Shown piece by piece: positions 32,545 through 42,905 of a stretch of DNA of 64,000 bases. A program made the position numbers and the translations under genes. Below the pieces are notes generated by a model. It was not told the DNA's origin. It searched no databases and was given only the letters and a program-made list of their open reading frames with translations. Origin of the DNA: Gari tellinella (lineage: Eukaryota; Mollusca; Bivalvia; Cardiida; Psammobiidae); assembly GCA_922989275.2 (NCBI GenBank), contig OV277868.1, forward strand, positions 14,380,291 through 14,444,290. The letters run 5' to 3'. Every line of letters starts with the position of its first letter. The stretch's first letter is position 1.

Positions 32545-32755
32545 GAGGCCCGGCGGCCGCACGGTGGCCGTACGGCAGCCGCAGAACCGCTCTATGGCGT
32601 GTCGTTTTCTACGGCCATCATAGAAATGAACTTTTTTATAACTCCGCGTTATAATACTGCGGCGACCTCTACGGCCTTTAAAACTTTGGGATTTGCCGTG
32701 CGGCCGCCACATTGCCGCCGTAGGATTTCTTCGGCCAGCGCAAGAATCTTCCGAT
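32545..32755. mobile_element. GC-rich foldback element 2
   Basis: Same vocabulary as 32100-32395: GGCGGCCGCACGGTGGCCGT at the left and TGCCGTGCGGCCGCCACATT near the right end. Probably a second, diverged member of the family in tandem arrangement. Confidence 0.65.
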
Positions 32756-32763
32756 TTCATTTT

Positions 32764-33519
32764 TAGTTTAAACATATTTATTGCATAATATATACATCCA
32801 GGGGATTAGGCTACAAATCTTCACAACATTATATAATGCCCGCTGTCCGACTTAACCTTTCTGCGAGCGCCGTACGCCCGACGTAGAGCAAGTGTGGGCG
32901 CACTTTTAGCGATGAGGCCGTCCAGTCAAGCGGTACCAGTGTGACCATACCAAGTGGTTTGTGACGTTAATTTTGGTACAACTGACAGCTAAATTATCAC
33001 CAAAAAGCCTCGATTCGGAATTTTAATCGAATGTTGTTTGTTTGTTTTTATTTATGAGTCGATTTCAAGGATACATAGTCTATGCTAAAGGTAATAATAA
33101 GTTAATTTAGATTGATGTCAATGTATTTGTCCCTAGATGGATAGTTTTTGTCTGAAAACGAGGCAAATATCCAGAAATGTTAACACACACAATGATACCA
33201 CGACAATTTAATGCTAGATATTGCCAACTAATTTGCCCCATTTTCAGGCAAAATGTATTACCTTGGAGACAAATCCATTGATACCACTGTAAAGAATCCA
33301 GTCCCCCGTATCATAAGCTATGTTTCGTTGAAATCGGCTAAAACAAATTTCTAACATTTGATTGAAGTTCCGAATGGAGGCCTTTTTGTTGACAATTTGA
33401 ATGCCAGTGGTATCCACATATTACGTCACAGACCATGTGGTATGGTCACACTTGGTACTATCCATTTATATTCTCTTCGCTTTTTGATAAAACGTGTAAA
33501 ATAAAAGACATTCACCCAT
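32764..33519. other. No gene; retroposon-tail-like start
   Basis: Begins with TTTAGTTTAAACATATTTAT, the complement of the retroposon ends at 14540 and 34946. The rest is unassigned. Confidence 0.45.
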
Positions 33520-33605
33520 TACCCTAAAGCCTGTTTCTAGTTTTGAAGACGGATAGTCACTTATTAAAGCAAATTGAAAGTAAAGCAGAATGAGCATTAA
33601 GGTAC
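33520..33605 (+). repeat. Half copy of CTTAAAGCAGG MITE
   Basis: GCCTGTTTCTAGTTTTGAAG, then TTAAAGCAAATTGAAAGTAA and AGCAGAATGAGC; the second arm is missing. Confidence 0.65.
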
Positions 33606-34665
33606 TTTTACCATTTGCTGGTATATACGTAATTATTAGATCATTGTTTCATAAATAGAATATATATAGGGAAAAACCTGTGCAGCTTCTCATACACTTT
33701 TCTTAACACTTTCCCAGAGTAAATGCTTATATATGAAGGTGTTCGTGTAGTTTGGAATATTGGCTGTTTCTCTTTTACAAAATTATAGCCCTTTGAGTAT
33801 TTTCCTATAAAGAACATGTTGCAAACTTTCACAGATTAATTGATTACATAGACCAAGGTGTTCATGAGGTTTTCAATTCGGGATGCAACATTTTTAAAGA
33901 AATTATGTCGCTTTGAATTTGTTTCGTACAAAATAATTATAGTGTATTTCAGTTGCTCTGACAAATCAACAACTCTATCAGCTTCATCTGCTTCCGCAAC
34001 AGTTGATTGATCGAATTCATTTCCTAGTCCTGCACTTTTAACTGCTTCAGAAACTTACATGAAATGGACCGGTTTTTTTGTGTGTTTAACCTTTAAACAT
34101 TTTCTCACTGGACTGTCACTATCAACAGATTTGGTGGAGATTATTTATTTTCGAGATAAACGGTATAGGCAACAGTAAGTGCATGATACTAGGCAGTTTG
34201 CATCCTATTAATTCAATGATGACTTCAGTTGGTAACATATACATATAAAATGGACTTCGTTTAGTAACATATACATACTCTGTGCGGCACATATACACGG
34301 TTAATTTGTTAAACTCGATTTAAAATCCATTTATTGCATTACTGCAGATTCTTTATAACCCAAATAATATTCCATTGTTACAATCAATCTAAAAAGGTAA
34401 TGTTCATATAATGATTAATAGCATTGTTTACCAAATATCATACATTTGAAACATTTTACATCATAGGATGAATGACTATGTTATTTTGCAAGTAATACAA
34501 TGAATAATATGAAATTTGTACGTAGATTGCTTGAGAAACCGTTCTACCTACCATCGGACCTATTTGATAATATGTTCCGGCTAGGAAAAAAAAGTGTAGG
34601 CGAAATTGAGAGACACTCAAGGAAATTCGTGTTTTACTTTCGTTTTGGGTACACAAAATATGTAC
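33606..34665. other. No gene recognised
   Basis: AT-rich, no domain-like frame. AACATATACATA words repeat at about 34235-34275. Confidence 0.4.
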
Positions 34666-34666
34666 T

Positions 34667-34740
34667 TTGTCGGTGCGGAACATATACAGGACTTCTGTGC
34701 GAAACAAACCTCGTGATACCTCGATGGCCCCCAGTGGTAG
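34667..34740 (+). repeat. Dispersed repeat, copy 2 (pairs with 31481-31562)
   Basis: GGTGCGGAACATATACAGGA and CTTCTGTGCGAAAC, ending GGCCCCCAGTG, directly followed by a GTA trinucleotide array. Confidence 0.8.
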
Positions 34741-34945
34741 TAGTAGTAGTAGAAGTAGCAGAAGTAACAGCAGCAGCAGTAGTAGTAGTAGTAGTAACAG
34801 CAGTAGAAGAAGTAGTAATTGTAGTAGTAGTAGTAGTAGAAGTAGTAGTTGTAGTAGTATTGGTAGTAGTAGTAGTACTAGTAGTAGTAGTAGTAAATGT
34901 AGTAGTAGTAGTAGTAGCAGCAGTAGCAGTAGAAGAAGTAGTTTA
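34740..34945. repeat. AGT trinucleotide array 1
   Basis: About 200 bp of AGT units with interspersed AGA, AGC and TGT variants. It is bounded by a dispersed repeat on the left and a retroposon 3' end on the right. Confidence 0.95.
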
Positions 34946-35045
34946 GTTTAAACATATTTTATTTCCAAATTGTTTTACAGGAAAAGGAGTTGGACCACAA
35001 GTTCTACCAACTTAGAATCTGCCCTTCCCCTACAGTTTCACAAAT
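34946..35045 (-). mobile_element. Retroposon 3' end abutting AGT array
   Basis: On the minus strand: GAACTTGTGGTCCAACTCC, then GGAAATAAAATATGTTTAAA and CTAAACTAC running straight into the TAC array. Matches the segment at 14540-14660. Confidence 0.6.
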
Positions 35046-35056
35046 AATACAAACAC

Positions 35057-35128
35057 TATTGGAGAGGGAGAGAGAGAGAAAGAGGAGAGGGAAAGAGAAA
35101 GATACAAAGAGATAGAGAAAGAGAGAGG
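35057..35128. repeat. GA-rich simple repeat
   Basis: GAGAGGGAGAGAGAGA followed by AAAGAGATAGAGAAAGAGAG; pure purine over most of its length. Confidence 0.85.
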
Positions 35129-35511
35129 TTGCTTGTTTACAGGCGACACCACATAATCTTGTTAAGAATAATCAATTTAGATAGATGAAAACACAATGCT
35201 AAATTATCCATCAGTGCATTTTAAGCTGTCTCTCAAAAGAATAACAGAAATGGCCTATTAGTTAATGATTACAATCATATCAATGTAGGGTAAAAGTAAT
35301 GCGGACAGCTTGTAGAGGGTCATTTTCCAAATAAGTAAGGTTCTATGCTTCTGCATTTAGACTGAACTTTATTTAACATATACATAATATAGGCTAGATG
35401 AGCAACTAGTTGAACGTCTAAGGGGGCAACTTTGTACATTTTGGGATAACAACTTTTGAGATATGCCCCGCCTAGACCTGGGAATCGCTTCATAAGGTTT
35501 CACACTGCATT
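35129..35511. other. No gene recognised
   Basis: No coding or repeated structure noted. Confidence 0.4.
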
Positions 35512-35705
35512 AGTGCTCCAGATAAGAGGGGGTAAGTTGAACAAATCGAGCATTTTCTCGCTCATTTCAGCACGGATCCATATGCTGCCACCACCCATTA
35601 GAATCGTCTCTTCGAAACGATTCTAATGAGTAGTGATATCAACGCGTCTAGTGCATAAATAAAACATTTTTTTTTAAAAATACTCTCCCCATCTGGACCC
35701 CGCTG
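35512..35705. mobile_element. CAGGGCTCCAG MITE, copy 2
   Basis: Ends TGCTCCAGATAAGAGGGGG and CTCCCCATCTGGACCCCGC are worn versions of the family ends. The centre has an ATTAGAATCGT / ACGATTCTAAT hairpin (35610-35640 region) around CTCTTCGAA. Confidence 0.8.
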
Positions 35706-35876
35706 CATATATGAAGTGGACAATATAACTCTTGTCAAAGTCAAACTAGGACATATTAATTATATATGTATCAAAGCTCAATTACAGAAACGAACCAAAA
35801 TAGAGGGGAAAGAACTGATCAAGTGTTAAAACGTTTGGTTTCTTTTATAAAAGCTTGTACAGCTCCAAAAATCAAG
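35706..35876. other. No gene recognised
   Basis: Short unassigned stretch between the MITE and the AGT array. Confidence 0.4.
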
Positions 35877-35878
35877 CA

Positions 35879-35911
<33 letters not shown>

Positions 35912-36308
35912 CAAGAAGTAGTAGTAGTAGTAATAGTAGAAGTAGTTCTAGTAGAAATAGTAGTAGTAGTGGTAGAAGTAGTAGAAACAGTAGTAGTTAT
36001 AGTAGTAGTAGTAGTAGTTGTAGTAGTAGAAGTATTAGTATTAGTAGAAGTAGTAGTAGTTGTAAAAGTAGTAGTTGTTGTAGTGGTAGAAGTAGTTGTA
36101 GTAGTAGTAGTAGGAGGAGTAACAGTAGTAGTAGTAGATGTAGTATTAGTTGAAGCAGTAATAGTAGTAGTAGTAGTTTTAGTAGAAGAAGAAGTAGTAG
36201 AAGTAGTTGTAGTAGTAGAAGTAGTAGTAGTAGACGTAAAAGTAGTAGTAGTAGTAGTAGTAGTAGAAGTAGTAGTAGAAGTAGTAGTAGTAGTAGCAGT
36301 AGCAACGG
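35877..36308. repeat. AGT trinucleotide array 2
   Basis: About 430 bp of AGT units with AGA, TGT and ATT variants. Reading frames through it give only Val, Thr, Leu or Ser runs and are not genes. It abuts the 3' end of the LINE fragment at 36310-37018. Confidence 0.95.
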
Positions 36309-36309
36309 T

Positions 36310-37018
36310 AGTACCTGTATCTGTGTATTTCTTTGAAGATACCAATACTGGCTTTAATTCAACGGGGGAGTGCGCTTAAGTCAAAAATACTTATGAGCGA
36401 TTTGAAGCTCTCTATAGTGTCAGTTTCCACAATGTTATCACTGAGCTTTTTCCAATCCAACGCTGTTCTCACAAAAAAAAGAGTTTTTAAAGTTCACTTT
36501 CTTTGAGAATATAGGAGAAAAACACCGTTTGTTGTTGTTAACACTATTTTCCACAATGTTTTTACTTATGTACTCCTCATATTGTTTAGCCCTTATAGTT
36601 ATTTTCGGTCTTAAGTGATGGTTTTAGATAGTGTTCTAGATTGATGGCCGGTACGTGCCCTTTCACCACCTTGTACAGAAGAGTCAGTCTGTGGTGGCGT
36701 CGTCTCTCTTGTAGTGGAGGTAGCTCCAGGTCCCTTAGCATGTTGGTGACACAGCCATCTTCTTGAGTCTTGTAGTCTCTGGTGACGAACCGAGCCGCTG
36801 ACCGCTGTACGCGCTCAAGTCTATCGATGTCTGTCTGTTGGTAGGGATCCCAGACACTGCAGCCGTACTCCAACTTGGACCTGATCAATGCAATGTAGGC
36901 ATTTTTCTTGCAGTCTTTTGAGCAGTTTCTTAAATTTCGACAAAGGAAACCTAGTGTAGAGTTGGCACGTTTGGTGATGTTGTTGATGTGAGTCTTCCAT
37001 TTTAGGTCTTCAGATAGT
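36310..37018 (-). pseudogene. 5'-truncated LINE, C-terminal coding part
   Basis: The minus strand begins at LSEDLKWKTHIN (about 37018), followed by RSKLEYGCSVWDPYQQTDID and QRSAARFVTRDYK, then LQERRRHHRLTLLYKVV. After a frame change near 36600 it continues as KQYEEYISKNIVEN, and after another at an A8 run (36470-36480 region) as RTALDWKKLSDN, ending LSALPR at a stop around 36359. The 3' untranslated segment shares AAAGCCAG(A/T)ATTGG with the element at 2235-5600, so both belong to one family. AGTAGTAGTA remains on its truncated side (37019-37028). Confidence 0.9.
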
Positions 37019-37052
37019 AGTAGTACAACAAGAGCACCGCAAGCCGGGCACA

Positions 37053-38394
37053 TTATACGCCCGTAAAATCGATCTTAGAATGTAGTCATACTAAAACGCT
37101 ATCAAGGTAAAGGGGAAAAAAGGGGAAGAACCGTGAAAGTTAGGTGTCATATGCTGACCAAGTTTCAAAAGAATTGGAATAAATTGTTTGAGAAAGAGAG
37201 CGGACAAACTAAAAAATGCCTGTTTTTGACGATAAAAGGGGCATAACTCTTGATTGTCTAGGGCAATCTTGCTGGTTATCAAAACTTGACCGAGACGTTA
37301 TGGCCATACACATGCTGAAAAAGTTTCAAAAGGATTGAAATAAATTTGTTTGAGTAAGAAAGCGGACAAACTAAAAATGCCGTTTTTGACAAAATAAGGG
37401 GCATTACTCTTGAATTTCAAGGGCAATCTGACAGAGACATTTTGGTCATACAGCTGCACACAAGTTTCAATGGAACATAACCGAGACAGTATGGTAATGC
37501 GGACAAAGTTTCAAAAGTATTGGCATAAATTTGTTTGAGTTAAAGAGCGAACAAACTAAAAAAATCCCATTTTTGACAAAAAAGGGCATACCTCTCGCAT
37601 GTCTTTGGAAATCTTATTGGTTATGGAACATAACTAGGACATTATGGTAATACACATGCTGATCAAGTTTCAAAAGGATTGGAATAAATTTGTTTGAGAA
37701 AGAGAGCGGACAAACTAAAATATAGCCGTTTTTGACGAAAAAGGCGCATAACTTTTGAATGTCTGGGACAATCTTGCTGGTTCTCAAACTTGACTGAGAC
37801 ATTTTGGTCATACAGCTTTACACAAGTTTCAAAATGATTGGAATAAATTTGTTTGAGTAAGGGCGCGGACAAACTAAAATGCCATTTTTTTGACGAAAAA
37901 AGGGGCATAACTCTTGAAAGTCTTGGGCAATCTTGCTGGTTATCGAACTTGACCGAGATATTATTGTCATACACGTTCTGACCAAGTTTCAATAGGATTT
38001 GACTAAATTTGTTTGAGTTAGAGAGCGGACATGAAAAAAGGTAACGGACGGACGGACGGACGGACAGACGGATGGTGTCCGTGCTTACGAGAGGGCACTT
38101 ACGTGGCTAAAATTCTTAGCCCCATAATTGAAAAACTTTAACTTGGCCGTCTCTTGTGTCATTAACCTGGCCATTTCTTGTGTCATTAACCTGGCCAGTT
38201 GTGGGATATAGGGTTAGGGGTAGGGTTAGCCTCCAGATCATTATTTTTTCAAAAAGAAAGCGTCTGTTGTGTGGCTAGCCACGCAAAAGAAAATAATAGA
38301 AAATAGCCACATAAGTATCCTCCCGTAAGAAGGACGGACGGACAGCGTCATAACATAATACGTCCCGTCTGAAGACGGGCGTATAATAAAAGTA
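37053..38394. mobile_element. 1.34-kb TIR element with internal tandem cassettes
   Basis: TTATACGCCCGT at the left (from 37053) is complementary to ACGGGCGTATAA at the right (to 38394), with TA-rich flanks compatible with a TA duplication. The interior carries about six cassettes of roughly 150-180 bp, each with GTTTGAGT(A/T)A(A/G)..GAGCGGACAAACTAAA, AAAAGGGGCATAACTCTTGA and AAGTTTCAAAAGGATTGG. A GGACGGACGGACGGACAGAC tract follows at 38046-38065. Near the right end CCCGTCTGAAGACGGG (38368-38383 region) is a small hairpin. No protein. Confidence 0.8.
38155..38228 (+). repeat. Short tandem and telomere-like GGGTTAG words
   Basis: Within the TIR element, TTGTGTCATTAACCTGGCCA occurs twice (27-bp spacing), followed by TAGGGTTAGGGGTAGGGTTA. 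Only three telomere-like units are present. Confidence 0.7.
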
Positions 38395-38705
38395 GTAACA
38401 GTATAACAATAAAAAGTACTGGCTGTAGTTGTAGCTGTTGTAACAGTAAAAGCAGTAATGAAAGTAGTAGTTGTAGAATAATAAAAGTAGACGTTGTAGA
38501 CAGTAATATTAATAGTACAATAAAAGTACATGTAGTAGTTATAGTTGTAGTAGTAGCTGCAGCTGCTGCAGTGTAGTAATCGTAGTAGTAGTGGTGGTGG
38601 TACTTTTTATTAGCACATGTAGTAGTAATAGTAGCAGTTGCTGTTTTTGTAGCAGTAGTAAAATGTATGTTTTTGTAGCAGTAGTAAAAAGTATGTAAAA
38701 TAGTA
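38395..38705. repeat. Degenerate AGT-rich tract
   Basis: GTAGTAGT, GTTGTAG, GCAGTAGTAAAA and similar units at lower density than arrays 1 and 2. Probably an old continuation of array 2 on the far side of the insertions. TGTTTTTGTAGCAGTAGTAA is duplicated at about 38642 and 38669. Confidence 0.7.
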
Positions 38706-38999
38706 ATGATTTGGTTATAGCAGTGGTGCTATTAGAAGGACAAGTGGTAATTAAGTCGTAATAGAATCAGCAAAACAAGTATAGAGCACGTTTACTGTTT
38801 ACTTATGCCACTTTGGGCAGAACGAGTTCAGTGTGTTATATGACTCTGTGTTATTGTGTCACAATTAAAGAACAAACAGTTAAATGAATTAATTATCCAA
38901 GTCTTTATACAGATCAGACAGTTGATTGAGACTAAAACGGCTGTTAGTGTTATACAATAATTACAAAACCATATGCACCATTTGTCCTACTTGTGAAAA
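38706..38999. other. No gene recognised
   Basis: Unassigned AT-rich sequence. Confidence 0.4.
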
Positions 39000-39103
39000 A
39001 ACCTTCAATGGTTCTTTGCTACCGACATGTCCATAAGACCCATGCTTTTTGCAAGGAAATTGTCTGGCAAGGCGTTATGATCGAAAGGTCGTCAGGAGAT
39101 GTC
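39000..39103 (+). repeat. Dispersed repeat, inverted match to 10073-10165
   Basis: TTCAATGGTTCTTTGCTACC, TTGCAAGGAAATTGTCTGGC and GTTATGATCGAAAGGTCGTC match the reverse complement of 10073-10165. A TTTAGTGGTCGTAATTTAGA MITE end lies about 90 bp downstream (39195). Confidence 0.75.
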
Positions 39104-39225
39104 TTTAAGACAGGTGACTACTTAAAGCAAGGTGTCGCATTGCTGTTAACTCAGTGTCATCTGACATTTATACACTCAACTTGGCTATTAGGTTTAGTTT
39201 TAGTGGTCGTAATTTAGAGAGATTT

Positions 39226-40132
39226 TAATGTACTTGTAACAAATAAACTTTAACAACCAAATAACCAGTACAAAGGAAGTAACTCCGACAACATCGTGGT
39301 ATCATTTTTATATTGTTATCTCCCTTTGATTGTAGCTTTGCCCTCCATCCATGCTATAATTATGTTTATTTGCAATCTGGTTGACAATCTCTAAACCTGT
39401 TCCTTCATAGAATTTTTCACAATGTATCATAGACGACTGAATGTAAAGCAGACAAAGTTTAATCACTCGTCATTATGTCATCCAGAGGGGAATATGCAAT
39501 TATTTCCCGTTTAAGCCATCCTAAACACTCGCCCAATGTAATTAAACCTAGGAAATGACAGGTTGTGAAAATGTGGATGAATTATTTGAAATATTGAAGC
39601 AAATTGTTTCGAGGTTGATCGGAGGTGGATTTACTCGATGTCTGGTCTAGCTCGATACTGTTTGCTCAAACGCGCTCACTGCCAGCCACACTTGTCGTCT
39701 TGTTTCACACTTTCGTCTGATCTAATTCTTAAATTTATTCAAACCTTTGATCATTTCCATAATCACTATTTAAAGACAAACTTTTGAAGTTATATAGAGT
39801 ATAACTGTTGTTTTTTTCAGTGTAAGATCCAAATTTAATCCATTGAGTGAACATCCGACTGTATATTTTCACGAGTGGCGAAGCCTGGTGTCCACTGATG
39901 TTTAACTTCAGGTCCCATGTATCAGTGCTTTACACTGGACATATGAAAGAACCAGAGAGCTCTGTCGATAATAAGAAATGGGCGTCGTACCCTGATTTTC
40001 TACATCCGCTCCCCTCCCAGAACGCATCCTGTTATCCATGAAGCAATCATGACTACACACAGACTAGTTTTAAGCAAACACTCAATGAGTATATGTGTTT
40101 ACTCTTTTTGCCTATCACAACTTAGTATTTAC
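39226..40132. other. No gene recognised
   Basis: No recognisable exon. The 64-codon frame at 39847-40041 has no domain. Confidence 0.4.
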
Positions 40133-40201
40133 AAACAGTTTGGATGCAGACACCTTGCCTCGTAACACGGCGTCTAGTTAGTATTGGTCCAAACTGTTTG
40201 T
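40133..40201. repeat. Palindromic MITE core
   Basis: ACAAACAGTTTGGATGCAGA and GTATTGGTCCAAACTGTTTG are inverted around CCTCGTAACACGGCG. Same family as 47046-47110. Confidence 0.8.
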
Positions 40202-40395
40202 CTCTTATTTTAGGTTTCTTTAATTAAGAATGCATGAGACAGAGCTTATAATTCATTTTTGTTCTTCTCGAGCCCAAGGCAGTGCTATCAAAGTCAATAG
40301 GTTAACAATTGAGCCCAAATAACGACATACCGGTAGGTTTTCGGAAGTTATGATCTCCCTCTTTAAGAACTTAGTTTAGTTTTGGATACTGGCGT

Positions 40396-40603
40396 ATCGC
40401 CGGTGTAATGCAGTAGAATGACCCACCCGTGCAAAAGGACCCCGGGTCTTTATACTACGTAGGGAAATGACCCCAGACCGTGAGGGGGTCATTCTACTAC
40501 GAGTCGATGGGGTCCTTTTTCTGCGGTCTGGGGTCCTTTTTCTACGTAGTAAAATGACCCGGGTCACTGTTCTACGTAGTGACATGACCCATGGGTCATT
40601 TTA
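40396..40603 (+). mobile_element. GACCC/GGGTC MITE, copy 1 (right end missing)
   Basis: Begins GCCGGTGTAATGCAGTAGAA and runs through CTACGTAG, GACCCCAGACCGTGAGGGGG and CTACGAGTCGATGGGG to GACCCATGGGTCATTTTAGC. It is over 90 percent alike to 40829-41066 but stops before the right terminal repeat. Confidence 0.85.
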
Positions 40604-40781
40604 GCATGTACAAAAATGAAACAAACTTTATTAATTTATTTGACTATTAAGTGATCGTTTCAATTCATTTGATCAGAAACACTATATTATACAAATGGGC
40701 ATAGTGTTATTGTCTGTTAAGACTAATTCATGATTTCTGCACTACTTTACAAAAATAGCGTATACATATACATGTGTAGTT

Positions 40782-42283
40782 TTAGCTCACCAGAGCACGA
40801 AGTGCTCAAGGTGAGCTTTTGTGACACCCCTGCCGGTGTAACGCAGTAGAATGGCTCACCAGTGCAAAAGGACCCGGGTCTTTATACTACGTAGAGAAAT
40901 GACCCCAGACCGTGAGGGGGTCATTCTACTACGAGTCGATGGGGTCCTTTTTCTGCGGTCTGGGGTCATTTTTCTACGTAGTAAAATGCCCGGGTCACTG
41001 TTCCACGTAGTTACATGACCCATGGGTCATTTTAGCAGGAGTGGGTAATTCTACTGCGATGCACCGGCGTCCGTCCGTCCGTCTATTTGTCCGTCAACAA
41101 TTGCAAACGACTTCTTTAAATAGCCCCAGTGTAACCAAACTTCACCAGAAGCATCAGTAGGATGGGGGAATGAAAAGTTGTTAAAATTTTGCGGGTTTGA
41201 AAATTTGTTTGGTTGTCATGGCAACTGTGCACAATATCTGGAAAAATCTTCTCCGAAACTACTGGTCCGATTACAATTTGGTTTTAACCTAAATGTTTTC
41301 TATGGATAGACTTCAAAAAGTGTTCAACGAATCTCGAGTAATCAAAAAACATGGCCGCAAGAAGGCGTGGTCATTTTCCGTGTTCGGAAATATCGAATTA
41401 AAAGTTAAAAACATTCTAGAAGTCATATTTTTGGCTATATCTTTATGAGATTTTGTCAGTGGTATGTCCTTGATAAAGTTTAGGTCATACTGTAATACAG
41501 ATTATGTCGGGTCATAAAGTAGGTCAGATCGCAGAAAAAGCTTTTTGCCTCTCAAGCGGGCATGTTTTTATCCCAATCTGCTTAAAACTTGCTTAGAATG
41601 ATTATCTTGACAAAAGCTACGCTTTGTGTGCATATAGGTTACATAAGGTTTAAAAGAAGTTGAGTAGGTCAAAACATAGAAAAAGCTTCTGAACACTGTA
41701 GGAGCCATATTTTAAGCTATGATTCCATAAAACTTGCTCTAAATGATCACCTTAACAAAATGTAGGCAAAGTAGTAATATTGATTACTGGGGGTCAAAAA
41801 GTAGGTCAAATCATAGGAAAAGCTTAAAAGTATTCTAGGCCCCACATTTGTTGCCCTAGTTTCATGAAACTACTTCAGGTTGATCACCTTGAAAAAATCT
41901 AGGTCAAATATGAATATGCGTTTTGTCTGAATAAAAAGAAGGTCAAGTCCTAATAATGGCTTCTGAACACTTTAGGGTCCATATTACTTTCACCCCCAAT
42001 TACACGAAACTCGCTCACAACAATCACCATGACAAAATCTAGGTAATGTATGAATATGAGTTAGGTCAGGTAAAAAAGTAGGTCATCAGGTCAAACTATT
42101 GAAAATGCTTATGAACCCTCTAGTTCATATAGAGTACCCCTTCACACATCAGCATTACCCTGACACATTTGCTTCTTTTGACAAGGTGCTAGTGGGGGTA
42201 TTAATAGTGATAAGTCTAGATCTAGTTAAATCTGGAAACTTTGTACTCTGATGAGCGCCTTAGAGCCCAATGGGCTCTTGCTT
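40782..42283 (-). mobile_element. Hairpin-capped element, complete, with inner MITE
   Basis: Read on the plus strand, TTAGCTCACCAGAGCACGAA and GTGCTCAAGGTGAGC form the CTAA-end hairpin in reverse; the opposite end GAGCGCCTTAGAGCCCAATG followed by GGCTCTTG is the GGCCC-type hairpin. GTCCGTCCGTC (about 41068-41082) lies near the CTAA end. The interior has several cassettes with AGTAGGTCA(A/G)AT, CTAGGTCA and ATGAAAC. A GACCC MITE (40829-41066) is inserted near the CTAA end. No protein. Confidence 0.8.
40829..41066 (+). mobile_element. GACCC/GGGTC MITE, copy 2 (complete)
   Basis: The left end GCCGGTGTAACGCAGTAGAA and right end TTCTACTGCGATGCACCGGC are inverted with three mismatches. The inside is full of AATGACCC, GGGTC and CTACGTAG words. 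It lies inside the hairpin-capped element, thus younger. Confidence 0.85.
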
Positions 42284-42385
42284 TTCTAGCAGTTGGAATT
42301 CTTCTTTGTAGAAAATTTGGGAAAAAAGATAATTTTTGCCACTGGGAACATTGGGAACGGCTAGATATATGAAATCGGCCAAAAG

Positions 42386-42600
42386 CCCGAGGTTATAAAA
42401 CTTAAAAAGAACTCTTTACTCAAAACTCAGTTTTGATTGCATGCTTGAGATGAAATAAGTAATCTGATTTGGATATATTTTTACAATAGAAGGATGGTAT
42501 CAAATACTTGTTATTTACAAAATGTTTGCTAAAGTGTTATGAGCTGAGAAAAATTCTGAGTTTTAAACACAAAGTTCATTTAAAGTTTTATAACCTAGGG
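42386..42600. mobile_element. 215-bp MITE with about 45-bp inverted repeats
   Basis: Left CCCGAGGTTATAAAACTTAA continuing to ACTCAAAACTCAG is complementary to the right CTGAGTTTTAAACACAAAGT...TATAACCTAGGG, at about 80 percent. Confidence 0.8.
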
Positions 42601-42794
42601 ACCAGACTCCGAGTTTAGAATATCTGACACAATTCTGATCGTATTTGACACAGAATAAAATATTGCATGTTTTATCACAATCGCGTTTATGTGGAGACCT
42701 CATGTATTCATGTGAAAACATGTAGATCTACTGAGCGAAATAAAGAATTTGAATTTGAGATGCATAATTAACCTATTAAAATATACCCCATATA

Positions 42795-42905
42795 TCTAGC
42801 CTGTTTCTAGTATTGAAAATAGTTGACTTCTTAAAGCAGGTTAAAAGTAAAGCAGAATATTTGCCTTTAAAAGACACATTCTGCTTTACTTTTAGCTACT
42901 ATCTG
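42795..42905. mobile_element. CTTAAAGCAGG palindromic MITE, copy
   Basis: CTTAAAGCAGGTTAAAAGTA and AAGCAGAATATTTGCC face CACATTCTGCTTTACTTTTA. The outer right arm is missing. Confidence 0.75.

Noticed and set aside
32109..32775. GC-rich frames as host exons
   Set aside because: Frames on both strands result from GGCCGC-type foldback repeats; no protein domain.
34500..36379. Long open frames with Val, Thr, Leu or Ser runs
   Set aside because: They are produced by AGT trinucleotide arrays in different frames and strands; no domain or start context.
38209..38228. Interstitial telomeric repeat
   Set aside because: Only about three GGGTTAG-like units, and they lie inside a transposable element.
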